Under the pieces are notes generated by a model. The model had not been told where the DNA came from. It saw only the letters and a program-made list of their open reading frames with translations, and ran no database searches. A stretch of 64,000 bases of DNA from Antedon bifida (taxonomy: Eukaryota > Echinodermata > Crinoidea > Comatulida > Antedonidae): NCBI GenBank assembly GCA_963402885.1, contig OY727100.1:23655665-23719664 (forward strand). Direction: 5' to 3'. Each line of letters starts with the position of its first letter. The first letter of the stretch is position 1. Made by a program: the position numbers and the translations under genes. Of the stretch, positions 24,001 to 35,430 are shown piece after piece.

Positions 24001-27000
24001 ACACTCTTATTGCAAAACAGCTTAGAACTTCCATTACGTTTGAGATACATTTGGTATTGTCTTATAATTGAACAATAAAAATAACAGAAATAGGAAAAGA
24101 ACTATCAGATTATAGAGATTTACTTGTTTTTGGACCAGTGCTTTGTACAAGCCAAGTTTCATAATATTTATTTACATACTCTGACATACAAATGTTGATT
24201 AATATTGATGTTTCTATGGAGAGGATGTGTTCAGTTTTACAACTAACTTTTGTTTTAGAAATATGTACCTTAGTGTTGTCTGATCTTCATTACATTCACT
24301 CTCATCACTGGAAGCACTCTTAGCTTGCTTTCTCCTATTGCTTAAACCTTGAGTCTTCTGAGATCTTGAAGTTATTGAACCCACATCAACAACACCATTA
24401 GGTGGCACTCTTCCACCAAACCACAATGCTAATTCATAGTTGACACGACCTTCATTTCGAGGGCAGTATATGGCGACCTCTGACCTACTGTCTCCTCCAA
24501 AAAGTGCAATCAACGAGTTGGGATCTGTTCGACGAGCAATCTGAGGATCAGACGGTCCGACAATATTCAACCACTTTATCCGTGCGTCAGCACCTCGTAA
24601 CGCAAATGCCAGAATTGGACCGACATTATTAAGGTCATCTATAATCATTTGATCTGACCCAGTGCGTGGAGAATCTGCTGCTTGTTTGCGTCCAACACTA
24701 GCAGCAGGAACTTCTAAGCTCATGTCTTCCGGTGTGTATATCAATCTCACTCCACAAACATCAATGCCCTCATAAATGATACGATTAAGAATACTCAGCA
24801 TGCAGATTTGATCTTGGTATATAGATTTATAAATCAGAGACATTGTGTTTTGTATATCATTGACATTATCATAGGATTCACTGGATTCTGTGTCAGATGA
24901 AAGGTTTTCAGATTCCAATGTCTGCCAAAAGAAACCAACCGGAGTGTTGAATACACGATCTATGACATCTGTGTTGCTTTGAACGCTTATAAATGTGTTC
25001 AAAGGCTTACTGCTGATGAACGGAAGTTCTGGTATGTAAGTACCGTCTGAGAACAGTCTTTTCCGTGATGGGTTTGACATAAGTACAGCAGGTTCACCAG
25101 AACTGTTTATTATCAATGAGAATGCTTTCTCTGCTTCTGGACAAACACTACACAACGTGTTCTTATTTAGAAACTCAACTACTGATGATTCAAATTGTGA
25201 ACAGTTTCGTTTCAAATCTTTCTTTTTGCGTTTGTGTTTGGTTGTTGTTGAGTGCACTTTTCCTGCTAGTCTGATGGCAGCCATAAGCATCAACTCCCCA
25301 TCCATCAAGATCTGCTGTAGGCCGACCACATAGAAGGGCAAAGCTGATTCACCAGCCGCTTCTGTCTCCATCAAGAAATCGAAATTGTGTGGTATGCAAG
25401 ACAAAAGCCAGCTTAAGAGCGTGATGTACGTTGCAGAGATTCCAGAATGATTGCTGGTGTCGATAACCTTACCACCAGCACTACTGTTAGCTTTCAGTCT
25501 TAAACTGCTTGTTAAGCAAACACTTAGGAGTAGTGTCTCACCACTGTAGCTTGCAACCGGTGGTAAACAGTCAGGCACCTTGGTATAAGAAGCTTCCTAT
25601 AGGATAAACATATATATTAACTATAACACATTTATTTCTTTGTACAAGTTTACTTCACCATGAATATTACAATTTGCGAAATCTTAGCAGAAATTGGAAA
25701 CAACAGTTCTATGTGACTTGTAAATGGCATGGTTAAAGCAATATATGATATTTGATAGCTACAGTAAGTAAACGTACCAAGTCAAATACAATATCAGTAG
25801 AAAGGCAGCTCCTATTCTTTCCACCAATCGAATGCGTTGGTCTCAACGCTTCAAGTTGGCTCTTAAGTCTGAGCTTTGTAGCCTTCTCTTCCTCACGTTG
25901 TTTGCGTAGTTTCTTTAAATCTGCTTCTTGACGTTTCTTAATAGATTGACTTGTTTCTTGGCCGTTACTCGCATCTTTACTACTTGGTATGTCAGAGTTC
26001 ATTCTTGGTGACAAGCTTTCTGACTTTACCTGAAGGAATAATAAACATTTTGTAAATATAAGTTAAAACTAAATACAACTAAAAAATAAAAATGTTGCTG
26101 AGATAAGATCATCAAAATTGATTTAAATTTCTATTTAATATTAAAGTATGATAAGTAAATATGTAGAAAAAGAAAACACAAACCTTATTTTCAGGAATTA
26201 TTTTTGGCGGAAGATGCATGACTCTAGGTGGCGGTGTTACTTTACTTGTTCTGAAAAAAATATATAATTGTTCATAAGTTCATTAGAATAATAATCACCA
26301 CAAAAAATTGCCCTTAAATATGTAAACTGGATGGACATTTCTATATTTCAACAATTTTATAAGTAATATTTTACCTAATTACTTTGCGAGGGCTTGGCAA
26401 GTCGTTACATGTCTTTATAGATTGGCCTTCACTTAGGGCTTCTCTGATTTGTTTCCTTTGTTTTTGCCAATCTACAACATCATCGTCATTGTCATCAGAG
26501 TCATCGGCCACATTGCTAAAATGGGTATAATAATAAATAAATAACTTACCATATTAGTTAGTAAGTATTGTATGGTTTATACTGTATAATCAAATAAATC
26601 TGTTGACTTAATATCATGAGCAAGCATACTTAACCATACCAAATGTATTTGGAATCTATCATGTGATTTAAAGTTCATATAGATACAGTAGTTTATTTAA
26701 TGTAATATAATAATTATTTATTTTCCATGCAACAGCAAATAATACATGAATACAAAAGTTGTATGGAAGGAGACAATAAAACTTAGTACCTAGTGTGAAC
26801 TAAAAAAAAATGAAAACTTACGCATCTGGATCAACTCCAAGAATTCTTTGAATAGCTTGAAATCCTGCTGAAGGCTGAAAAATGACAATCAAATATGTTA
26901 CAATAGTGTTGTACCAATAGCGGTACAGTACAAAAGACCCACGTCTACCCAACTCATACATGAACAACACAACCATTTTTTGTGCACATCAATGGAAAGA

Positions 27001-28847
27001 GGAATAACAAAACAGACATAATTATGTTACCTTGAAACATACATAGATGAGTTTGTATGTTTGCAATAATAAAAGAAACATTTTTTCAACTTACTTCATC
27101 TACTTTGTCCATTGGCTGTGGTTTATCTTTCACTCTCAAATCCAAGTAAATTGTTTGTCTATTTGCTGTTTTAGAATTTGAATTGTTTGAGCTAGAACAT
27201 GCCGATACACCTTTACTACAAGTTGTCACTGGTAGAGTTTCAGTAGAGACATCTGTAGACACACCCATAGACACACCCATACTGGTGGATGTTGATTTTA
27301 TCTGAGTATTACTAAAAAAAAAGACTTTCTTTCTTAAAAGATTATGATGGCAATTGTGAGGGTTACAATAAAGATAATAACAAAAATAATGATAATAACA
27401 ACAGATGATGTTTTATTAGTTTTATTATTTTATAGTCACTTACCTAATTTCTGTTCCTACTTTATTGACCTTTACATTCTGTCCAGCATCAGCATATTTT
27501 GTTACTTTGTATTTTGAAGATGATGAAATATTTTTAACCTCATCTGCTTGTGACATACAGAGCTGGGCGAGTTTATCCATTAACGATGCGTTACTAGCTT
27601 GTACTGCACCTACAAAATGTAAGCAATATATTTAATATAATTACAGCATCACAAGGGTGGCACTGGCAGGGTCACTAGAATGGTGATGGGTTGATTGCAA
27701 ACAACATTTGCTGGGTGGACCAACCTGGAGGACAACCCAATGGAACACAGATCGCTTTATATTTATCCAGGAGCGGATCCATGATATTTTAAATGGTTTT
27801 ATATTAATATGTCAAAAGTAGAAATCAAAAGTAGTGCATAATTTTATTTTAGCTGTCTTAAGATTGGGAGCCTTGATCCTAACGATACCACATTGAATCC
27901 GCTCATGCTATATAGTACATCTTTAATAATACTTACAATTTTCATCTTCATCAGCATTTAAATAATGTGGAGTATCAAATTGGTGAGAGTCTAATCTAGA
28001 ACCAACAGAAAGGTCTTCCAACAGCTGATCCAAATTCTGCTCTTTCACTCTTCGAAAATCTGGTACAGGGGCTTGATTAGTTATGAACTTTGACACGATT
28101 CTTGACGGTAAACTTTTCATTATAATATCTTGTTTTCTAATTTCATTGTTGTTTAATTGTTTGTTGTTATTTGCCTCCAAATTGATGGCATCCAACTCAA
28201 GTACGTCATCTTTGGTACTTAAATGTAAGTTCACATCTGATAAATCTATTGTTTCATTAGTGTTGCATCCCAATACATCATAATCAAAACAATCTGTAGT
28301 AATAGGTGAACTTCCAAAATCTTTCATCTTAGCTTGAACAACTTGTTCCTTGTCTTGTTGGGTATCATCAATAACCAATGCTGATTGCCAACTTGTAGGA
28401 GAAAGCAAATCATCACGTCCAGAACCACCTGAGGGACTTTTCATTGACCAGTTGAAGATGCTTAATTCCTCATCTGAACTTGCCTTTAAGAAAAAAAAAA
28501 TATTAAAGAAAGAAACATTGCTGTCCTGTGTGCAGTATTCACTTATTCCCACTATAAAAATAAATTCTAATAAATAGATAGTAGTAATACAGTAAGTACA
28601 GCAGTTTGTAAATATGTTATATATATCTCTATACTTACATCAGATAGGTCAAATTGATAATGATATCTCTATACTTACATCAGATAGGTCAAATTCAAGA
28701 GACGGTAGCTTTTCTTGAACTTCAGTGAATATATTACTCAGTTCTTTATGTAAGTTAGACCCTTCACCGTCTTGCTTTGCCATGATGTCATAACACAATC
28801 TGATTGCCAAATGTAATACTTTTTCTTCTTTTAAATGATCTTGATTG
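18045..28847 (-). CDS. DNAAF8: DNAAF8-like protein with multiple NDK-like modules
   Basis: Twenty-one coding exons on the minus strand join in frame (about 1,700 residues, first exon not certain). In transcript order: 28847-28679, 28483-27937, 27609-27444, 27311-27095, 26874-26822, 26515-26375, 26250-26184, 26029-25778, 25596-24269, 23842-23667, 23280-23065, 22816-22545, 22386-21885, 21318-21149, 20838-20643, 20234-20140, 20029-19927, 19736-19528, 19161-19079, 18799-18730, 18119-18045. The N-terminal part has KLPSLEFDLSDASSDEELSI, like the QLPSIDSDGS acidic start I recall for human C16orf71 (DNAAF8), a factor for axonemal dynein preassembly in cytoplasmic foci. Next come TIYLDLR, an acidic DDSDDNDDD stretch and a coiled coil (exon 26029-25778). 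The rest is a row of NDK-like modules. Its position beside ANKS3 supports the naming. The human protein is, as I recall, much shorter (about 520 residues), so the name is firm only for the N-terminal part. Confidence -1.
18822..18985. mobile_element. MITE-like element, family 1, in a DNAAF8-like intron
   Basis: Full-length, about 160 bp. Begins TTAAGCTCTGGCTACACTAT and ends TTGATAGTGTAGACAGAGCT. Lies between exons 19161-19079 and 18799-18730 and close to the acceptor of the latter. Confidence -1.
20140..21318 (-). other. Best-preserved NDK-like module of the DNAAF8-like protein
   Basis: Exons 21318-21149, 20838-20643 and 20234-20140 together spell a nucleoside diphosphate kinase fold in order: TLAVIKP (first strand and lysine), GFKVVGLRLVQMSRDQA, the PSMVLCLQRENAV strand, RG.FG.D, then NGLHVSNSYSAA and LFFP. 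In active NDKs this last block is NxxHGSDS..SA..E..FFP with the phosphorylated histidine. Here the N and H remain but the following glycine is valine and DS is NS. Activity is therefore doubtful; nucleotide binding or a scaffold role is possible. Confidence -1.
21417..21870. repeat. TCTAG-rich minisatellite in a DNAAF8-like intron
   Basis: About 450 bp made of TCTAGTCTAGCTTAGTCTAA-like words, with a longer-period unit marked by TGTAATCTACAGTAGCTTTA recurring four or five times. It ends only about 15 bp from the donor of exon 22386-21885. Confidence -1.
21885..25596 (-). other. Three degenerate NDK-like modules
   Basis: Module 1 in exon 25596-24269: ICMLSILN, GIDVCGVRLIYTPEDM, GPILAFALRGADA, then RTDPNSL. 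Module 2 across 23842-22545: SDIFLVVSP, GFQLRGLRRLRL, PSLLILLRKENA. Module 3 across 22816-21885: IVVVTLIG, GIELLGMKWLPSLTSAQA, VINVMRGVDAFQRL, AELAYRQTAVFF. Each follows the NDK order (strand 1, GF.v.G, ..QA, strand with Rg/kE.A), but none shows the NxxH catalytic block. A fifth C-terminal module lies in exons 19736-18045 (TTCVVLTPPL, GFEVVGARMICLTEKQA, LVLALERDNA, AHAALGFFFDEL), also without NxxH. Confidence -1.
23455..23595. mobile_element. MITE-like element, family 1, in a DNAAF8-like intron
   Basis: Begins TTAAAGCTCTGTCTATACTA and ends TTTGATAGTGTAGACAGAGC. Internal words ATGTGATGTGGCCAT and CATATCACTACCATATTTGG match the family. Confidence -1.
28624..28700. repeat. 40-bp tandem duplication of a splice donor
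   Basis: ATATCTCTATACTTACATCA plus GATAGGTCAAATT occurs twice. It copies the end of coding exon 28847-28679 together with its GTAAGT donor (minus strand). Using the outer donor would add a short reading frame ending in a stop, so the inner donor at 28678 is the one that keeps the frame. Confidence -1.
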
Positions 28848-29479
28848 CTATAGAATAGAAAGTAAGTTTTAATAATTAATAATACTTGTTTATTTGTTTT
28901 CCGTACACTTGCGTCTATGGGACCGAGGCGAAGCACTCAGTGCTTAAAAGCCCCTCTCTTGAAAATAATTAAAGGTACTCTCTCGATATATGGCGAAAAA
29001 TTAATTTAGTGTGTTTTGGATAGGACTACTATGTATTTTATGACTCAAAAACCAGAAACAATAAAATAAGCAAGGAGTTTACACTGCTGCAGCCAGTATA
29101 TATCTCAAACTCAGTCATGGAAAGAAATAAAAATTAGACAATGAAATGCAGTTGACACCATCTTCATGAGCATTTCCCCAACATCACACTTACGTGCCTA
29201 CAATGCTAGTATAGTAGAGCAGAGTAACCGCCAGGTCAGGCCCGATCTGTTCTCAGCAGTTCTGGGCCTAGATCGTCGTACCTAGGCCTACCTACTAGTC
29301 CTAGGCCTAGGCTAACTATTATACTAACTGCCAGCCTAACTATCGTTTGGCGTCCCTAGATACCAACCTAAAGACTACTATAAAAGGCTATTTTCTAGTA
29401 TGTATATTTAAAATTAACATCACATAATATTCTTTTATAAATGAATTGTATAGGCCTAATTTTCAAATAATTAACGTTT

Positions 29480-29537
29480 ACCCAGGGCCTTAGTTTCGTA
29501 AAAACAGTGAATAAGAAAGATCGTCATCCGCCATTTT
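29480..29537 (-). promoter_or_regulatory. Probable 5' exon and start of the DNAAF8-like gene
   Basis: On the minus strand AAAATGGCGGATGACGATC (ATG at 29534-29532) is a strong start context, opening MADDDLSYSL. A donor-like CTGG/GTAAAC lies at 29479, but the MADDD frame stops before it. A weaker donor (CACT/GTTTTT) would give the phase 2 needed by exon 28847. Another small exon between 28848 and 29479 is also possible. The start codon is therefore a candidate only; I see nothing else in 28848-29479. Confidence -1.
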
Positions 29538-29749
29538 GAGGTATATTCAGAGCGTCATTTCGACGATCGAGCGTTCTCTACTTCTCTACGGAGCGCCATT
29601 TATGCCTTTATTAACTTCAATAATAGAAATAGTACTACGGTAACTGCTCAAGTGGACCCAATTTAGCACCAGGGTAGCACACCGATATAAAATAGAAATA
29701 AAAGTCACTACTTTTAATATCGTTTCGTATATACCCATATCACAAACTG

Positions 29750-30350
29750 ACAAACAGAAACATCTTGGCATTCACATTGATTCAAAGTTATCTTTTTCTT
29801 TTCATGTAAATAAACTCCGTTCCAAACTGGGCTTGTCCATCTCCATCTTATCGCGTGCCCGTCATTTCACACATCCATACTCCTCTATAACACTATAATC
29901 CTCCCACACATTGACTATTGCTGTAGTGTTTGGGGAATCAGATCGAATATTGACCGAATACAGACCATTCAAAATAGAGCATTTCGCATTATCCTTAAAG
30001 CTAATCCTCTCACACCACGAACTAACATAATTTACAACACCTTAAATCTTCATACAGTCCAAGATCCATGCATCTACAACTGGGCTGCCTTGCCTACAGG
30101 TCTGCAAATGGTCTTGCTCCGGAATACCAATACCTTGAATTCCAAATCATTGATGTATCCGAAGTGTCAGTGAGAGGAAATTTGTCGTCCCTTTCCCTAA
30201 AACTGAAACTTTTAAGAACAGCTTCATCTATAGAGCACCAACTGAATTTGCTACCCACCAATCTAAGAAATGCGGTAACAATAAATAATTTGAAGTATGC
30301 TCTAAAAAAATATTTAATCCCAAAAGAAAAAACTCAACGTTTTGTATAGT
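29750..30350 (+). pseudogene. Broken LINE reverse-transcriptase C-terminus in left arm
   Basis: Translated pieces read HLGIHIDSKLSFSFHVNKL, then IDYCCSVWGIRS, IQTIQNRAFRIIL and later NLLPTNLRNAVTINNL. These are the familiar end of a CR1/jockey-type RT ORF (yW G...l..iQ.ra.R and a closing LP..lr). Stops and frame changes break it in both arms. It forms part of the inverted arm rather than a free-standing insert. Confidence -1.
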
Positions 30351-32139
30351 ATTGTAGGCTATATTTTTGTATTTAAGTACATATATATTATATATTTTTA
30401 TATTTTTTGAACATAGTTCATCCGTTTTTCTTTTTCCATATATGTTTTTGACTGTCTGCATTTGCTGTTTAGGGTCACCCTCACTAAATAAGGTTTAATA
30501 AAAAAATAAAATAGAAATAAAGTCACTAAGTTTTAATATCTTTTCGTATAAAACACTGTGCTCAAGTGGACACAATTTGGCACCAGGGGAGCAGTGATAT
30601 AAAATAGAAATAAAGTCACTCAAGTTTTAATCTTTTCGTATGTTAATACACTGTGCTCAAGTGGACCCAAATTTGGCGCCAGTGTATTTTTTTTAATGGA
30701 AAATAATGAATATTTTTAAAACAAAGTTGCATGGCATTATTTTCCATTAAATAGACTGCCATAAAAACCTCGAAAAGAAGCCCATGTGCTCCTTCATTTT
30801 TAGTACTCTTGGGTGGGCTTCTTTTCCACATAGAGTTCTTTTCGAGATTACTTTTGCAAACTAACCGAGGGGAACTGCTAGCTTCTCGCCCGGAAAATAT
30901 TTTATTTACATGATTTGAAAAATCTTCTAATGTAAATAATTAACAGCATCAAAATTTAACAGTGTGGCGTGTTGACCGCGAATGACTAACATACCATCTT
31001 CACCATAATACACCTGTACAAACTCATTTGCATAACAACGCAGGGCTTACCAACCTGTTTAAAATAGCTACAAGGTCCCCAGAAATGACACATATAGTAT
31101 TTTGAAACATGATATATAAGAGTCTTCACTACCCCACCATGATTGGGGCTGAGCAAAGACAATTTTGAAAAAATATTTATTGAAATATGAGATTAAATAT
31201 TAAGTCTCCAGTTAAGCTCACCATGGTTGGGGCAGAGCTAAGAATGAAAGCTTAGTCCCCGGAAATTATGAAACGAAATATAAGTCTTCAGCACCAGCCA
31301 TACAATGGTGATTGTTTCCCAAGTGTGAGACGTGCAATGCACGCGGCCGTGACGGTAATTCAACAAAAGAAAATTATGAAATACAAACAGAGCTAGCACA
31401 CAAAAGCCTACTTACTAATTTTAATATTTTTCTATAATTTAGAAAACAATGACAATTATCATATCACCTTTGATAATTATAATGTTAAATTTCAACTATC
31501 CAGATGGGAATTTTAGGTTGGGTTTTAAAAAACTCGACTTCATAATTATGCTTCAATTTCGAAGATCTGCTTAAAACATATTTATTTATTTATTCTGCCA
31601 TAAACTTTTATTCACAACATATTAGTAGGCCTACAATACAATATCTTGCATGAAACGGATATTTGAAAATACACTATAATGTGTAACGGTAGAATTATAA
31701 TTCTAATGTAAAAAATTAACAAAATAAAAATTGAACAGTGTTGTGTGTTGATCGCGAATGACTAACAATACCATCTTTCCCTCAGCACATGTGCACACTC
31801 ATTTGCATAACAAACGCACGGCATACCAAACTACGATGAGATAAAATTAATTCTTTTCTAAACACGTAACGAAGAGAATTAATTCCTTTTTTTTTAACAT
31901 TAAAATAAATTGAGGGCGCTAAACATAAAATTTAAACCATCAAAGCAGTTGGCGAGAGCCAAAAAAAAAGATGGTAAATGTGCTCTCCCTGCCTCAGCAC
32001 TAAGGCCCTGCCACAGCCTTTTGGGGTCGTTTCCACCACATCAATTGATGTTGTCGCCTCATGATGTGTGGTGGAAAGGGGGACGTATGATCTGTGAACC
32101 CCAAACACAGTGGCCGCATGCCTTTAACTCTATTCCACC

Positions 32140-32211
32140 GACCAGCGTGGGAATCGAACCCACGACATACGTGTTGTTAACACGACGCTCAGACGACTGA
32201 GCTAACTGATC
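32140..32211 (-). tRNA. tRNA-Val(AAC)-like gene, copy A
   Basis: 72 nt that fold as a complete cloverleaf. Acceptor GATCAGT pairs with GCTGGTC (two G-T pairs), D stem is GCTC/GAGC, the anticodon arm has loop TTAACAA (anticodon AAC), variable loop is ATGTC, and the T stem is GTGGG/CCCAC around TTCGATT. One T-T mismatch tops the anticodon stem. Internal A and B boxes are good. It sits in a repeat, so it may be a tRNA-derived promoter rather than a working gene. Confidence -1.
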
Positions 32212-32307
32212 ATTTTGGTTTAAGCAAGGTTAATAAGATATATATGACGTAATGATGAATTACGTAATACACGTATAAATAGACTATTATCAGCTTTTCA
32301 GTCATGT

Positions 32308-32376
32308 ACTTGGTGGCGTAACGGGTAATGCTCAGTTTTGAGTGCTATCGGCTGGGGTTCGAACCTCGACGGATAT
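32308..32376 (+). ncRNA. Second Pol III-type A/B-box module, copy A
   Basis: TGGCGTAACGGG resembles an A box and GGTTCGAACC is a perfect B box, 38 bp apart, followed by a T run that could end Pol III transcription. The T arm can form but acceptor and anticodon arms pair poorly, so I call it tRNA-like only. It points away from the tRNA-Val-like gene about 100 bp to the left. Copies: about 34049-34117 (+), 36728-36796 (-) and, degraded, 36124-36190 (-). Confidence -1.
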
Positions 32377-32429
32377 TTTTTTTTTATGAATATTGTTTTT
32401 TTTTTTTTAAGAGAGATATTTTGAGGATT

Positions 32430-34160
32430 GTAAATGTCAAGTGGACCTTTTTTAAAACAAAGTTGCATGGCATTATTTTCCATTAAATAGACTGCCATAA
32501 AAACCTAAAAAAAAAGCCCATGTGCTCCTTCATTTTTAGTACTCTTGGGTGGGCTTCTTTTCCACATAGAGTTCTTTTCGAGATTACTTTTGCAAACTAA
32601 CCGAGGGGAACTGCTAGCTTCTCGCCCGGAAAATATTTTATTTACATGATTTGAAAAATCTTCTAATGTAAATAATTAACAGCATCAACATTTAACAGTG
32701 TGGCGTGTTGACCGCGAATGACTAACATACCATCTTCACCATAATACACCTGTACAAACTCATTTGCATAACAAAGCAGGGCTTACCAAACTGTTTAAAA
32801 TAGCTACAAGGTCCCCAGAAATGACATACAGTATTTTGAAACATGATATATAAGAGTCTTCACTACCCCACCATGATTGGGGCTGAGCAAAGACAATTTT
32901 GAAAAAATATTTATTGAAATATGAGATTAAATATTAAGTCTCCAGTTAAGCTCACCACGGTTGGGGCAGAGCTAAGAATGAAAGCTTAGTCCCCGGAAAG
33001 AAATATATAAGTCTTCAGGACCAGCCATACAATGGTGATTGTTTCCCAAGTGTGAGACGTGCAATGCACGCGGCCGTGACGGTAATTCAACAAAAGAAAA
33101 TTATGAAATACAAACAGAGCTAGCACACAAAAGCCTACTTACTAATTTTAATATTTTTCTATAATTTAGAAAACAATGACAATTATCATATCACCTTTGA
33201 TAATTATAATGTTAAATTTCAACTATCCAGATGGGAATTTTAGGTTGGGTTTTAAAAAACTCGACTTCATAATTATGCTTCAATTTCGAAGATCTGCTTA
33301 AAACATATTTATTTATTTATTCTGCCATAAACTTTTATTCACAACATATTAGTAGGCCTACAATACAATATCTTGCATGAAACGGATATTTGAAAATACA
33401 CTATAATGTGTAACGGTAGAATTATAATTCTAATGTAAAAAATTAACAAAATAAAAATTGAACAGTGTTGTGTGTTGATCGCGAATGACTAACAATACCA
33501 TCTTTCCCTCAGCACATGTGCACACTCATTTGCATAACAAACACACGGCATACCAAACTACGATGAGATAAAATTAATTCTTTTCTAAACACGTAACGAA
33601 GAGAATTAATTCCTTTTTTTTTACATAAAATAAATTGAGGGCGCTAAACATAAAATTTAAACCATCAAAGCAGTTGGCGAGAGCCAAAAAAAAAGATGGT
33701 AAATGTGCTCTCCCTGCCTCAGCACTAAGGCCCTGCCACAGCCTTTTGGGGTCGTTTCCACCACATCACCAGATGCATTGATGTTGTCGCCTCATGATGT
33801 GTGGTGGAAAGGGGGACGTATGATCTGTGAACCCCAAACACAGTGGCCGCATGCCTTTAACTCTATTCCACCGACCAGCGTGGGAATCGAACCCACGACA
33901 TACGTGTTGTTAACACGACGCTCAGACGACTGAGCTAACTGATCATTTTGGTTTAAGCAAGGTTAATAAGATATATATGACGTAATGGTGAATTACGTAA
34001 TACACGTATAAATAGACTATTATCAGCTTTTCAGTCATGTACTTGGTGGCGTAACGGGTAATGCTCAGTTTTGAGTGCTATCGGCTGGGGTTCGAACCTC
34101 GACGGATATTTTTTTATTTTATGAATATTGTTTTTTTTTTTAAAGAGAGATATGTGAAAC
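32430..34160 (+). repeat. 1.74-kb unit, copy B
   Basis: Direct copy of unit A with a few small indels, for example an extra ACCAGATGC near 33769 that A lacks. It joins A directly, with no spacer. Confidence -1.
33873..33944 (-). tRNA. tRNA-Val(AAC)-like gene, copy B
   Basis: Same 72-nt sequence and fold as copy A, in unit B. No substitution seen within the cloverleaf. Confidence -1.
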
Positions 34161-34599
34161 TGTATTGTCGAACATGTATGGTACCATACCGGTAGGTATT
34201 CAAATATGCTTAATCGATGTAAAAATACTTTTAAAATAATAATTCATCAATTCTCTTCTTTTATTATCTCGTAAAAACGTTTATTACAATTTCTTGGAAG
34301 TCATTCTAAGAAATAATACATCATCTGAAACCTGTAATAATTGTATAATATAAAATATTACACATTTTCTGTATGTAGTAGGTTTAAGCGTATACACACA
34401 TTCTCACGTGTATGTCATTGCGTACACATTGTGATGACAGCCTGGTTATGAAGACGTGTCACATGACAAACACAGTTAAAGATTCCACCAATCCGGTCGG
34501 CCTACACATTCAATGTCCGTACGTATACACTTGTTGATGTGTATAGGCTATGGGGCATGGCCTTTTATCGTTTCTAATTTTTCTTTTGCATTACGAATG

Positions 34600-35046
34600 G
34601 AGTAACCGATATTGAACTTATATACCAAGTTTGAAATATTTTTGAATTCGAGAAATATTTTTTCTAGAAAAAAGAAAAAATATGGCGCCAATATTGGATC
34701 CACTGAAGAACAGTGTATTAACCTTTTTTTTTTGTAAAAAAAAAATATTCCCCGATTTCAATATATATTTCTTGGTATATTTTAAATTTAAGTTGCTCAA
34801 TTTACAGGAAAAAAATCGAATTCCTAACCGGTTTTTTTTGTCAAAGTCATTATTAGAGTTTAACATAGGCCTATGTTTCGGAATTGTATGTTCTTTCATA
34901 AGTATTATCTTAAGCAAACGCAACTTATTAAAATCACTGATGTGGCTTGAAATTATTATTTTTTTGGTTTACAGATGGAGTAACCGATATTGAACATATA
35001 TACCAAGTTTGAAATATTTTTGAATTCCAGAAGTATTTTTTCTCGA
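34600..35046. repeat. Direct repeat pair in the element core
   Basis: ATGGAGTAACCGATATTGAA plus TATATACCAAGTTTGAAATA recurs about 375 bp apart (34598 and 34976), each followed by a degenerate copy of the 100-bp GTCCACTTGAGCAC unit. Open frames here on both strands are low-complexity and look non-coding. Confidence -1.
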
Positions 35047-35084
35047 TGTTTCTGTATGTGACTATTTCCCTGTGTCCCATTGGT

Positions 35085-35430
35085 GCCAAATTGGGTCCAC
35101 TTGAGCACAGTGTATTAACATACGAAAATATATTTAATTTTAGTGACTTATTTCTATTTTATATCACTGTGCTCACTGGCGCGCGCGCCAAATTGGGTCC
35201 ACGTGAGCACAGTGTATTAACATACGAAAAGATATTAAAATTCAGTGACTTATTTCTATTTTATATCACTGTGCTCCCCTGGCTCCAAATTGGGTCCACT
35301 TGAGCACAGTGTATTAAATACGGAAGGATATTAAAATTCAGTGACTTTTTTCTATTATTATATATCACTGTGCTCCACTGGCTCGAAAGTGGGTTCCACT
35401 TGAGCACACTGTATTAACATACGAAAAGAC
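35085..35430. repeat. About 100-bp tandem repeat, four copies
   Basis: Unit GTCCACTTGAGCACAGTGTA ... GTGACTTATTTCTATTTTAT ... CACTGTGCTC at about 35095, 35198, 35294 and 35392. The same unit in the other direction flanks the inner ends of both arms (30510-30690 and 38460-38560) and recurs at 39370-39425. Confidence -1.

Larger units (their letters stand above)
30690..32420 (+). repeat. 1.74-kb unit, copy A, of the foldback element
   Basis: Contains in order a palindromic GAAAAGAAGCCCA / TGGGCTTCTTTTC region, two related sub-blocks (30958-31075 and 31734-31850) sharing GCGAATGACTAACA and CTCATTTGCATAACA, a tRNA-Val-like gene on the minus strand, and a second A/B-box module on the plus strand. 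Near-identical to copy B at a distance of about 1,736 bp. Confidence -1.

Noticed and set aside
25597-25777. A gene break between the coiled-coil part and the NDK part of the minus-strand gene
   Set aside because: Exon 26029-25778 and exon 25596-24269 have good donor and acceptor sites and join in phase 0 (VFDL then EASY), with no stop or polyadenylation signal between them.
28649-28936. Upstream methionine at 28936 as start of the DNAAF8-like gene
   Set aside because: The frame upstream of 28848 runs through an acceptor-like TTCTATAG and reads as intron-like low-complexity residues; the exon most likely begins at 28847 after splicing.
31120-31175. U4 snRNA-like words (CTACCCCACCATGA, CAATTTTGAAA) in the foldback unit
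   Set aside because: The flanking sequence does not follow U4 and the expected stems are missing; the match is too short to support a call.
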